This document shows, one piece after another, positions 1-8,249 of a stretch of DNA of 12,112 nt; the first letter of the stretch is position 1; the number at the start of each line of letters is the position of its first letter. The notes under the pieces are model-generated. The model saw only the letters and a list, made by a program, of their open reading frames with translations, searched no databases and was not told the DNA's origin. The position numbers and the translations under genes were made by a program. Origin of the DNA: CAYGXH01 sp964354485 (GTDB taxonomy: Bacteria > Bacteroidota > Ignavibacteria > UBA10030 > SZUA-254); NCBI GenBank assembly GCA_964354485.1, contig CAYGZY010000249.1, positions 1-12,112 of the forward strand. The letters are read 5' to 3'.

Positions 1-2
1 CG

Positions 3-461
3 ATAACAGTTACGGGTTTTGAACCGGTCGATATCCTCCATGGGATATTCATGACGGTACAGCAATTAGAACAAGGGACATACCGTGTTGAAAATCAGTA
101 CTCGCGTGCCGTTCGCGCTCAGGGAAACACCCGTGCCAGGGAGCTGATGGCGAAGGTCTTTAAAACTACCGACAGAAAATGGCGCGGAATCGGAGAAATT
201 CCGGGAAGCGGACTGGCGCTGAATCCAAAATTCGTTGCATATGATGCTGAAAAAATATATACTGTGGCTGATATTAAAACTCATGAATCGTCAGTATGCA
301 TAGCTGGACTTGTTCTCCAGGGACAAAAAAAACCATATGACTGCACCGCATTCGGAAATCAATGCACACCCGAACACCCGCTCGGCGCCCCGATGGTGTC
401 TTCCGAAGGAGCTTGTGCAGCGTATTTTCACTACCATAATTTTGAGGGAAAATCCCGATAG
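3..461 (+). CDS. hypD: HypD, [NiFe] hydrogenase maturation protein (3' part only)
   Basis: HypD forms a complex with HypC on which the Fe(CN)2CO moiety of the [NiFe] hydrogenase active site is assembled, using cyanide delivered by HypE. The gene enters from the left edge. The reading frame is open from base 3 (ITVTGFEPVDILHGIF), so the ATG at 51 is an internal methionine and roughly the first half of the protein is missing. Recognisable C-terminal HypD blocks are TGFEPVDIL, VENQYSRAV, WRGIGEIPGSGLAL, the C-rich KKPYDCTAFGNQCTPEHPLGA, and MVSSEGACAAY. Counting from Met51, cysteines at 83, 98, 105 and 122 match the family's [4Fe-4S] ligand pattern. The stop is TAG at 459-461. The next gene starts 34 nt downstream on the same strand, while its usual partner hypE appears only at 9406. 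Confidence 0.96.
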   Translation: MTVTGFEPVDILHGIFMTVQQLEQGTYRVENQYSRAVRAQGNTRARELMAKVFKTTDRKWRGIGEIPGSGLALNPKFVAYDAEKIYTVADIKTHESSVCIAGLVLQGQKKPYDCTAFGNQCTPEHPLGAPMVSSEGACAAYFHYHNFEGKSR

Positions 462-495
462 TGCCCGATTCGGAATTTTACCCATCCGCCCTCTC

Positions 496-3400
496 ATGAC
501 ATCGAAATATTTAAAATATCTGATCGTTCTTCTCATGATTCTCTTTTCCCCGCTGCACCTTTTTTCACAAAAGTATACGGTCGGGGAACGGTGGCGCTGG
601 ACACATTTTACCAGCGAAGACGGATTGCCGTCAAATGCAATACTCTCAATTGTTGAAACGCCGGACGGTACGCCATGGGCAAACACACGGGCGGGTCTGG
701 CATGGTACAACGGATACTACTGGGAAAAAATTGATTCTCTTAAAGGCCTTCCCCCTCAGCAGATGGCACATATCGTTGTGGATAGAAACGACAGCCTTCT
801 CGTCATCGACCGTACACATCGACTATATTACGGCGGTAAGCACGGCTTCCGGTTGTTTCGATTACTCATTAACGGAAAAGATGCACCTATCAGTGCGGCG
901 GCGAGGTTTCACGACCAACGCTTCCTTTTCGTAAGTAACTTTTCTCTTATCATCGGCGATACCGAGCATTTCGAGAAATATATACTGCCCGAAGAGTTTA
1001 ATGACCAGAAAATTTTTAACATCTGGAATACCGACGGCAATTCCCTCTGGATGAGCGCTTCTGCGGGTCTTTACCGTATGGAGAATAATCGCTGGTATCT
1101 GAAATTACCATCAAAAAGAAATACTCATAGCGTGCTCCACCTGTGTGAAAATTCGAACGGTTACGGATTAGCATTCATAGGAAGTCCTCCGAGCGATATC
1201 GGTCTTTGGGAATGGAGTCCTGCATCAAATCCGAAAAAAACGGCATCTGAGGGAATTGAAAGCATACTTTCTCTCGACGTCAACGGCAATAATGACCGGA
1301 TCATCTTAAAAGAAACAGATCTAATTAAACTCAACAGGGAAAATCGTTGGTCTGAACCAACTCAGCTTATTCCCGAAATAAAAAATATTCTGACCGTAAA
1401 ATTCAGAAAAAACGGTGACCTTTGGGTGGGAACCGTTAACGGCTTGTATCTGTTCTCTTCTCTCTCCATGCAGTGGACCGCTCTTAAGTATCCGTCACCG
1501 GACGAACGTAACAAAATAAATGAATTAATTTCTACCCGTGACGGATCAATCTGGGCAGCAACAGGTGGAGGTGTCATCACATACAAGACAAATGGTTCAG
1601 TCAGTAGTGTAGAAGCGATCGGGGGCCAGGCAATCGGTCCCGTGACAGGTCTTGTCGAGGACAATAAGGGAAACATTTGGATATCCAGCGGTCAGTCATT
1701 TGACGGAGCATATAAGTGGAACGGCCATCAATGGACACATTACGGCTTAAATGATGGTCTTGATGCCGGGAATGTTCATAAAATAGAGAAAGACCGTAAT
1801 GGAAGACTGTGGTTCCTCGGGCTTTACAGAACGGATTTCCACACGCGAAAGGTCGAACAGGAACCCGGTGCTTACGTTTTTGAAAACAACGCTTTTTCAC
1901 CCTGGAGCCGGGACCACGGATTACCGTCTGCACGATACTATGCATTTGAGGAGGGACCTGATGGAGCGCGCTGGTTCGGAACATCAGCCGGCCTGATCCG
2001 ATGGACCCCCGACTCACCTCGGAACGGAAACGGAACTATCACACGGTGGACGGTTGGAGACGGGGCGCTGCTCAACGACAGGATTTTTACACTCGCCATA
2101 GACCACAACAAAACATTGTGGTTTGGCGACCGCTGGTCAGGTCTTGGATACCTGGAAAATGATACTGTGAATTATCTGACGACCACCGACGGACTCGTGA
2201 GCGATGATGTCTGGAGAATCGAGGTCGACGCTTCGGGCAGGCTTTGGATTGGTACGCATGGCGGTCTAAGTCTGTACGATAACGGTGTGTTCTCGTCATT
2301 TAAAAACGACGAGGGATTGGAAAATACAAAAATCTGGCCTATCCTCCCTCTTAATACTAAGATATATATCGGCACGCTGGGCGGAGGCATTCAGATCCTT
2401 AATCTGGCGGAATTAAATCTCACGCCCTCAAAAGTTGCGGCTTTAACACCGATGATTGAAAAGCGGAACGCTTTTATCAAGTGGATAGCTTATCCTTTTT
2501 GGGGCACCCGACTTTCGGAAAATATCGAAACTCGTTTCAGAGTTGATGATGGCATATGGTCGGCGTGGAGCCGTCAGCGAGGGTTATTCCTGAACGACCT
2601 GTCTGCAGGGAATCATACGGTAGGGATCCAGAGTAAAAATATGCTCGGCGCCATCGATACGATACAAACTGTTATTCCATTTAAAATTCCTGCACCATTT
2701 TATACTCAGGCAGAGTTCCTCATCCCGATCGGAACGCTCTCGGCAGCTCTTATGATTCTTACTATCGTGTATGTCACAAGAAAACACAGAGCCGATGTAG
2801 CTTTGCGGCGATCCGAACAACGCTACCGCAACCTCTTCGATAATGCCAACGACGCAATTATGATTATTGATCCGCGGGAAAAAATAATAATGGAAGTCAA
2901 CAGCAAGGCATGCGAAATCTACGGATACACCAAAGTAGAATTCAGATCGATGCCCTTCTCAGCCGTGATGAAGATTAACGGCGGAATCCAGGATGAAATT
3001 CTTTGGACTTTGCATGAAACCGGATCAAAAAAATATGAAACGACACACAACACAAAAAGCGGGCGTCATCTCTACATGCATATCAACGCAGCTCTCATCG
3101 AATTCGAAGGTAAACCTGCAATTCTGACTCTGCACAGGGATATTTCCGATGTCCGGCAGGCTGAAGCAAAAATTCGGCTGCTGGCTCAGACGATTACCAG
3201 CGCGCGGGACTACATTTCAATTACTGCCCTTGATAATACAATACTGTTCGTCAACGACGCGTTCGCTAACGGTCATGGCTACACCGACCAGGAACTGATT
3301 GGAATGGACTTCTCAGTGGTGTTTTCTCCCCTCAACCCGCGGGAAAAAATTGACCAGCTCTCCGCCGCGAAAATGCAGGGAAGCTGGAACGGCGAGATTT

Positions 3401-3777
3401 TTCACCGCCGGAAAGACGGGACAGACTTCCCCGTCGAAGTTTGGTCGGCAGTCGTTCAAGGAGAAGAAAATCAACCGGTAGCTATCGTGCATGTCGCCCG
3501 TGACGTCACCGAGAGAAAAAAGTCGGAAAACGATCGAGAGAACCTCATCCGCGAACTCCAGAATGCACTCGTCGAGGTAAAAGCCCTTAGCGGCCTTCTT
3601 CCCATCTGCTCCAGCTGTAAGAAGATTCGCGATGATCAGGGATACTGGATTCAGGTTGAAACGTACATCTCCAAGCACTCAGACGCCACGTTTACACACG
3701 GACTCTGTCCCGAGTGCCTTAAACAATATTATCCGGAGGTCTATAAGAGGTGGAAAGCTAAAGAACAAAATCAGTAA
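496..3777 (+). CDS. Propeller-type periplasmic sensor with Y_Y_Y, two PAS domains and C-terminal four-Cys module, no kinase
   Basis: This is a membrane sensor of 1093 residues. The start at 496 (MTSKYLKYLI) is chosen because it directly opens a signal peptide (hydrophobic core about 6-24, ending ...HLFSQ); the frame is open back to 310 but that would run inside hypD. Residues about 30-650 carry at least ten two-component-regulator propeller repeats (for example NGDLWVGTVNGLYLF, DGARWFGTSAGL, SGRLWIGTHGGLSLYDNG). About 658-733 resembles a Y_Y_Y domain, 741-760 is a transmembrane helix, 771-885 and 892-1010 are PAS domains, and 1010-1033 is a probable coiled coil. The tail holds C1038-SS-C1041 and C1071-PE-C1074 around GYW and HSDATFTHG. 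There is no HisKA, HATPase, receiver, GGDEF or HTH domain, so the output is unknown and may be the cysteine module or partner binding. The adjacent hybrid kinase is the obvious candidate partner. Confidence 0.93.
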   Translation: MTSKYLKYLIVLLMILFSPLHLFSQKYTVGERWRWTHFTSEDGLPSNAILSIVETPDGTPWANTRAGLAWYNGYYWEKIDSLKGLPPQQMAHIVVDRNDSLLVIDRTHRLYYGGKHGFRLFRLLINGKDAPISAAARFHDQRFLFVSNFSLIIGDTEHFEKYILPEEFNDQKIFNIWNTDGNSLWMSASAGLYRMENNRWYLKLPSKRNTHSVLHLCENSNGYGLAFIGSPPSDIGLWEWSPASNPKKTASEGIESILSLDVNGNNDRIILKETDLIKLNRENRWSEPTQLIPEIKNILTVKFRKNGDLWVGTVNGLYLFSSLSMQWTALKYPSPDERNKINELISTRDGSIWAATGGGVITYKTNGSVSSVEAIGGQAIGPVTGLVEDNKGNIWISSGQSFDGAYKWNGHQWTHYGLNDGLDAGNVHKIEKDRNGRLWFLGLYRTDFHTRKVEQEPGAYVFENNAFSPWSRDHGLPSARYYAFEEGPDGARWFGTSAGLIRWTPDSPRNGNGTITRWTVGDGALLNDRIFTLAIDHNKTLWFGDRWSGLGYLENDTVNYLTTTDGLVSDDVWRIEVDASGRLWIGTHGGLSLYDNGVFSSFKNDEGLENTKIWPILPLNTKIYIGTLGGGIQILNLAELNLTPSKVAALTPMIEKRNAFIKWIAYPFWGTRLSENIETRFRVDDGIWSAWSRQRGLFLNDLSAGNHTVGIQSKNMLGAIDTIQTVIPFKIPAPFYTQAEFLIPIGTLSAALMILTIVYVTRKHRADVALRRSEQRYRNLFDNANDAIMIIDPREKIIMEVNSKACEIYGYTKVEFRSMPFSAVMKINGGIQDEILWTLHETGSKKYETTHNTKSGRHLYMHINAALIEFEGKPAILTLHRDISDVRQAEAKIRLLAQTITSARDYISITALDNTILFVNDAFANGHGYTDQELIGMDFSVVFSPLNPREKIDQLSAAKMQGSWNGEIFHRRKDGTDFPVEVWSAVVQGEENQPVAIVHVARDVTERKKSENDRENLIRELQNALVEVKALSGLLPICSSCKKIRDDQGYWIQVETYISKHSDATFTHGLCPECLKQYYPEVYKRWKAKEQNQ

Positions 3778-3799
3778 CATTACTCCAGCGCCGGCGGAT

Positions 3800-3819
3800 A
3801 TCAACGCAAATCCGTTGAT
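3800..3819 (+). promoter_or_regulatory. Hairpin in the leader of the hybrid kinase gene
   Basis: ATCAACG (3800-3806) and CGTTGAT (3813-3819) form a perfect 7-bp stem with a 6-nt loop. It lies in the 72-nt gap between the propeller sensor and the kinase. No T-run follows, so it is not a standard intrinsic terminator. It could be an mRNA-processing or stability element, or chance. Confidence 0.35.
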
Positions 3820-3831
3820 CGGTGAATTGGC

Positions 3832-3849
3832 AGTATAGGAGGGTATACT
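3832..3849 (+). promoter_or_regulatory. Shine-Dalgarno site enclosed in a perfect dyad directly before the kinase ATG
   Basis: AGTATA-GGAGGG-TATACT is a perfect inverted repeat (6-bp arms 3832-3837 and 3844-3849) whose 6-nt loop is the GGAG core of the ribosome binding site. The next base starts the ATG at 3850. The AGGAGGG run fixes 3850 as the start with 6-nt spacing. The stem is almost all A-T and therefore weak. It could tune translation, act as a DNA operator, or be coincidental. Confidence 0.55.
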
Positions 3850-6549
3850 ATGAAAATTAAATATCATATTATTGTCATTTCCGCTGTTCCTTCGACTTGT
3901 GAACAGGTAGCGGCAGTTCTCGCTAAGAGAAGTATACTGTCTGAGCAAAAGTATATAAAAACTTTAACAGAACTGACGGAAGCCCTGGCCGATTTTCAAT
4001 CCCATCTTATAATCTCGGATTCAGCTTGCACTACTCTGGACAGTATAACCGTTCTTAACCATATTGAAAAGCAAAAAAGCGGAATTCCTGTTATCGTCAT
4101 TGCCGACCGAATGGACGATGCAGCCGCTCTTTCGTACATGAAAGCAGGTGCAGCCGACGTAATAGCCGCAGAACACTTGGAGCGTCTTTCCTTTGTTATC
4201 CAGAATATTTTTCAAGAGAAAAATCATGCCGGCGGGAGCAAAGAAGCCGAGTCAATAAGCGATTGGAAAGAACAATACGATCTCATTGTTGCTTCCACGA
4301 ACCAGCTCGTGTACGATTACAACGTGCTCGATGGTTCCATACTGTGGAGGGGAAATTCAATCGAGGTAACAGGATTCGACGTCACCGAGTTGAGCGGCGG
4401 CATCAAACAGTGGATGGAAATGATACACCCCGACGACAAGGACCGCTCTGTCCGGTTGCTTGAACAAGCGGAGCGGGAACATAAACCGTTCGACGTCGAG
4501 TACAGTTTCCGGCATAAATCGAAGGGTTGCGCTTGGATTCATGACAGAGGATTTTTCATATACGACGCAAGCGGTAAAGCCGTAAGAATGCTGGGCGCGA
4601 TGGAAGATGTGTCTGTGAGAAAAAAGGTAGAGGGGGAACTTTACAGATCGCGCCAGATGATGCAGCTGGTTCTGGACCACATCCCTCAGAGGGTCTTTTG
4701 GAAAGACAGGAATTATCGCTACCTCGGATGCAACAAACCTTTTCTCGGTGATGCAGGTCTTTCCGATATAAGCCAGATTCTCGGAAAGGAAGATTTTGAA
4801 CTCAACTGGAAAGACACGGCACCTTTGTATAGAGCCGACGACCGCTTCGTCATGGAGAGTAATAAACCAAAACTCAACTATGAAGAACCGCAATATCGGA
4901 CTGATGGCTCCTCATCATGGCTGAGAACGAGCAAGACTCCGCTCTACAACCAGGACGGCAACGTCATCAGTGTGCTCGGCATGTATGAAGATATAACAGA
5001 CCAGAAAAAAATGGAACTTGCTCTCCGTGAATCGGAAATCAAATACCGCGAACTTGTCGATAAGTCGCTCGTAGGTATTTATATCACCCAGCTCCACATT
5101 GTAAAATTCTGCAACAAATGGTTTGCGGAGATCTTCGGATTTTCATCACCCGAGGAAATCATAGGGACTCACGTCAAATCCCTAATATCTGAAGAAAGCT
5201 GGGAGTCCGTCGACACTCAGGTGAAATTGCGTGAATCCGGTAAAATCGATGCATCACACTATGAATTCAAGGGACAACGAAAAGATGGATCCATCATCAA
5301 TGTAGAAGTACTCGGTATCCGAATCATATTTGAAGGCAAACCGGCTGTTCAAGGTACCCTCATTGATATCACAGACAAGAAAGCTTTTCAGACACAGATG
5401 CTCCGCTCACAGCGGCTGGAGAGTCTCGGAACCCTAGCAGGCGGCATCGCTCATGATCTAAACAATGTGCTCTCTCCCATTCTCCTGTCAATTGAGATAC
5501 TGAAGAAACATCTGAAGGATGATAAATCTCTGCAAATTCTTGATACTGTGAATACTAGCGCTTCGAGAGGAAGAGAGATAATTAAGCAAGTGCTGACATT
5601 CGCGCGGGGATTCAGCGGCGAGCACGTCGTTCTTCAACCCTTGCACATTTTAAGGGAACTCGATCACCTTATAAACGAAACATTCCCGAAGTCAATAAAA
5701 CTTGAAACCCGCCTGCCGAAAGATTTATGGACAATCGAGGCAGATCCCACACAGATTCACCAGGTTCTCCTCAACGTCGCCATCAACGCCCGTGATGCTA
5801 TGCCGTACGGCGGAACATTGAAAATCACCGCTGAAAACGCGACCGTCGGTCAGAAGGACCTGCCTGCCGGCACCAACGCAAAGCCGGGGTCCTATCTGAA
5901 GGTGGGCATTGAGGATAGCGGAACGGGGATACCTCCGGAAATTGTAGATAAAATTTTCGAACCATTCTTTACAACGAAAGAACGGGGTAAGGGTACAGGG
6001 CTTGGTCTTTCAACCGTACATTCCATTGTTAAATCACACCGCGGGTATATTACGGTCTGCACCGAGATCGGTAAAGGAACGCTGTTTACGATCTACCTGC
6101 CGGCGGTCGAAGAGCGGAAGTCACAGAAGACACAGGATCTTCTAAGGATACCCGAGGGAAATGGAGAAACAATACTCGTAGTCGACGACGAGCAATCTAT
6201 TCTCGACATAATGAAAAACACGCTCGAATTGTATGGCTACAGAATCATGACTGCACACAATGGCATAGAGGCTCTGTCAATATACACACGCGAGAAAGAT
6301 AGGATCGACGTCGTTATCACCGACCTCATAATGCCGTCGCTTGATGGTATGACGATGGCGCGAAATCTGAGGAAAATGAATCCCGGCGTAAAGATCATTA
6401 CCTCCAGCGGAATTAAAATCGCTGAGGCTGACAGCGCCAACCTTGGAACCGTCAACCACATATTCCTGCAGAAACCATATACAGCGGAGAAATTACTTTC
6501 AACGTTGCAGGAAATTTTATACCCTAAAAAATTTGATACAACTGAATGA
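3850..6549 (+). CDS. Hybrid sensor histidine kinase, REC-PAS-PAS-PAS-HisKA-HATPase-REC
   Basis: This is a cytoplasmic 899-residue kinase without membrane segments. An N-terminal receiver-like domain (4-121) keeps the aspartate position D57 (IISD) but lacks the acidic pair after strand 1 (VISAVPS), the Thr/Ser (VIVIAD) and the Lys before strand-5/helix-5 (DVIAAEHL), so it is probably a pseudo-receiver. Three PAS domains follow (about 140-258, 264-385, 392-512). HisKA contains H535 in GGIAHDLNNVLSP. The ATPase has an N-box around N642/N646, DSGTGIP at 689-695, FEPFFTTK at 703-710 and GKGTGLGLS at 713-721. A canonical C-terminal receiver (about 772-890) has D779/D780, phospho-acceptor D825, T851 and K875. 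A strong AGGAGGG ribosome site supports the start. The stop overlaps the next ATG (ATGA). No separate DNA-binding regulator is present in the window, so a target or phosphorelay partner must lie elsewhere. Confidence 0.96.
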   Translation: MKIKYHIIVISAVPSTCEQVAAVLAKRSILSEQKYIKTLTELTEALADFQSHLIISDSACTTLDSITVLNHIEKQKSGIPVIVIADRMDDAAALSYMKAGAADVIAAEHLERLSFVIQNIFQEKNHAGGSKEAESISDWKEQYDLIVASTNQLVYDYNVLDGSILWRGNSIEVTGFDVTELSGGIKQWMEMIHPDDKDRSVRLLEQAEREHKPFDVEYSFRHKSKGCAWIHDRGFFIYDASGKAVRMLGAMEDVSVRKKVEGELYRSRQMMQLVLDHIPQRVFWKDRNYRYLGCNKPFLGDAGLSDISQILGKEDFELNWKDTAPLYRADDRFVMESNKPKLNYEEPQYRTDGSSSWLRTSKTPLYNQDGNVISVLGMYEDITDQKKMELALRESEIKYRELVDKSLVGIYITQLHIVKFCNKWFAEIFGFSSPEEIIGTHVKSLISEESWESVDTQVKLRESGKIDASHYEFKGQRKDGSIINVEVLGIRIIFEGKPAVQGTLIDITDKKAFQTQMLRSQRLESLGTLAGGIAHDLNNVLSPILLSIEILKKHLKDDKSLQILDTVNTSASRGREIIKQVLTFARGFSGEHVVLQPLHILRELDHLINETFPKSIKLETRLPKDLWTIEADPTQIHQVLLNVAINARDAMPYGGTLKITAENATVGQKDLPAGTNAKPGSYLKVGIEDSGTGIPPEIVDKIFEPFFTTKERGKGTGLGLSTVHSIVKSHRGYITVCTEIGKGTLFTIYLPAVEERKSQKTQDLLRIPEGNGETILVVDDEQSILDIMKNTLELYGYRIMTAHNGIEALSIYTREKDRIDVVITDLIMPSLDGMTMARNLRKMNPGVKIITSSGIKIAEADSANLGTVNHIFLQKPYTAEKLLSTLQEILYPKKFDTTE

Positions 6550-7505
6550 AGACAATTCCAACAATGGAACGACGAACGCTGGGCAAGAACGGTCCGGAAC
6601 TATCGGTTATAGGCTTTGGTACCTGGGCAATCGGCGGACCATGGGAATTTGGATGGGGACCGGTTAAGGATGAAGAATCCATACGCGCCATCCGTCGTGG
6701 AATCGACCTGGGGATAAACTGCATAGACACCGCCCCGGTCTACGGACTTGGCCATAGTGAAGAAGTTGTGGCCCGGGCTCTCGAGGGTAAGCGGCAGGAC
6801 ATCTTTCTTGCGACGAAATGCGGTATGGTCTGGGATGATTCAAAACGAGTCAAGATACACGCATCACCGGCTGGCATTAAGCGCGAAATCGCGATGAGTT
6901 TACGACGCCTGAAGACCGATTATATCGATCTTTATCAGATCCACTGGCCCGATCCGGAAATCCCGGTGGAAGAATCGTGGGGGGCAATGGCGGAACTCCA
7001 AGACGAGGGGAAAGTCCGATACATCGGCGTATGTAACTACGATGCCGCTTTGCTCAAGAAGTGCAACAAGATTGCGCAGGTCCAATCTCTACAGCCGCCA
7101 TACAGTCTTCTCCGCCGACAGATTGAAAGCGACATCCTTCCGTATTGCCTTGAGGGCGGAATCGGCGTCGTAGCATACAGCCCCATGCAGTCAGGATTAC
7201 TCAGCGGTACATTCGATATCAACAGGATCGCTGCCGACGACTGGCGGCGCAATAATAAATATTATCAGGAACCATACCTCTCCCGCGCTTTAAAATTTGT
7301 CGACGACCTGAAACCCATAGCTCAGGCACGAAATGCCTCGGCAGGACAACTCGCAATTGCGTGGGTCCTCCGCCACCAGGCAGTCACCTCGGCAATCGTC
7401 GGCGCGCGCGCTGAAGCTCAGGTAGAGGAAATCACCGGAGCGCTCCGTTGTATTCTCAGCAACGAGGACTGCGCGAAGATCGAGCTTCTCTCCCAAAAAT
7501 TCTGA
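6546..7505 (+). CDS. Aldo/keto reductase
   Basis: This predicted NAD(P)H-dependent oxidoreductase of 319 residues reduces carbonyls to alcohols or works in reverse on sugars or similar compounds; the substrate cannot be read. The TIM-barrel family signature is clear: GFGTWAIGG near the N-terminus, the catalytic tetrad D61-Y66 (DTAPVYG), K91 (LATKCG) and H133 (YQIHWPD), and the C-terminal cofactor-binding SAIVGARAEAQVEEI segment. Length fits the family. The ATG at 6546 overlaps the kinase stop as ATGA, implying translational coupling. An alternative ATG at 6564 (MERRTLGKNG) looks more like the usual family N-terminus. Neither has a good Shine-Dalgarno sequence, which makes coupling to the upstream gene more likely. 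Family membership is secure; the physiological role is not. Confidence 0.93.
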   Translation: MKTIPTMERRTLGKNGPELSVIGFGTWAIGGPWEFGWGPVKDEESIRAIRRGIDLGINCIDTAPVYGLGHSEEVVARALEGKRQDIFLATKCGMVWDDSKRVKIHASPAGIKREIAMSLRRLKTDYIDLYQIHWPDPEIPVEESWGAMAELQDEGKVRYIGVCNYDAALLKKCNKIAQVQSLQPPYSLLRRQIESDILPYCLEGGIGVVAYSPMQSGLLSGTFDINRIAADDWRRNNKYYQEPYLSRALKFVDDLKPIAQARNASAGQLAIAWVLRHQAVTSAIVGARAEAQVEEITGALRCILSNEDCAKIELLSQKF

Positions 7506-7611
7506 TAATCGCCTCAGAATACTTTTCTGCCATAAGAAAATTTGTTATCTTGCTCAGCAACGAAAAATAAAATCACCAATATAAAATTTCACAGAAAATT
7601 AAATATACTTC

Positions 7612-8220
7612 ATGACTCCATCATCAAAGCCAATCCAGCTGCCGAAGCCCCGCGAAACAGGAACAATGACAGTAACCGAATCCCTCATGAAACGAAGGTC
7701 AGTCAGAAACTACAGTGACGACCCACTCACTCTTAACGAACTGTCACAACTTCTGTGGGCCGGTCAGGGGATAACAGGCAGTGAGGGGAACCGCACATCT
7801 CCCTCTGCAGGCGGACTTTATCCCATCGAACTCTATGCTGTTATCACTTATATCGATAACCTTGAGAGCGGGATTTACAGATACGACCCCAAAAACCATA
7901 CTCTCGTTCTCCTTACTGCAGGTGATAAGAGGACGGAACTTGCTGATGCCGCCCTCCAGCAGGAGTGTGTTATGAAGAGCGCCGCCTCCATTGTAATAAC
8001 AGCCGACATTTCTAAAACATCCTGGAAATATGGAGAACGCGCCGAACGATATGTTTTTATGGAATCGGGCCATGTGTCGCAGAATATTCACCTCCAGGCA
8101 ACGTCAATGAACATAGGTACGGTTGCCGTCGGCGCTTTTTTCGATGACCGTGTCAAAGCTGTGCTTAAACTGCCGGCAAATCTGCATCCCCTCTACATCA
8201 TGCCGATCGGTCGTACGTAG
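7612..8220 (+). CDS. SagB-type FMN-dependent oxidoreductase (nitroreductase superfamily), stand-alone
   Basis: The 202-residue protein matches the SagB/ThcOx branch of flavin oxidoreductases. SagB enzymes in TOMM clusters oxidise azolines to azoles in modified peptides, while many stand-alone relatives have no assigned substrate. Visible signatures are the N-terminal IQLPKPRETGTMTV lead-in, RRSVRNYS (28-35, phosphate/FMN-binding region), LSQLLWAGQGITG, TSPSAGGLYPIELY (62-75), SGIYRYDP, RAERYVFMESGHVSQNIH (143-160) and the terminal PLYIMPIG. The start at 7612 keeps the conserved LPKP segment but has no Shine-Dalgarno sequence; ATG 7666 (MTVTESLMKRRS) has AGGA close by and is an alternative. 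The 106-nt gap upstream is AT-rich and could hold a promoter, although no convincing box pair is visible. No YcaO cyclodehydratase or precursor peptide is seen nearby, so a role in peptide modification is not supported. Confidence 0.9.
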   Translation: MTPSSKPIQLPKPRETGTMTVTESLMKRRSVRNYSDDPLTLNELSQLLWAGQGITGSEGNRTSPSAGGLYPIELYAVITYIDNLESGIYRYDPKNHTLVLLTAGDKRTELADAALQQECVMKSAASIVITADISKTSWKYGERAERYVFMESGHVSQNIHLQATSMNIGTVAVGAFFDDRVKAVLKLPANLHPLYIMPIGRT

Positions 8221-8249
8221 ATCTGGTTGAGAGCTTCAATGAAATTATT

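Noticed and set aside
310..495. Upstream extension of the propeller sensor to ATG 310
   Set aside because: It would overlap about 150 bases of conserved hypD sequence in another frame, and the ATG at 496 opens a textbook signal peptide.
291..710. 139-residue reverse-strand open frame across the hypD/sensor junction
   Set aside because: It overlaps conserved HypD residues and the sensor signal peptide; the product is low-complexity and unrecognisable.
4357..4893. 178-residue reverse-strand open frame
   Set aside because: It lies wholly inside the PAS domains of the hybrid kinase, with no recognisable domain or ribosome site; a shadow of the coding strand.
7506..7611. Promoter before the SagB-like gene (TTGTTA 7542 with TAAAAT 7568)
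   Set aside because: Spacing of 20 nt is outside the sigma70 range, and the Bacteroidota-type -7 TAnnTTTG is absent; not strong enough to list.
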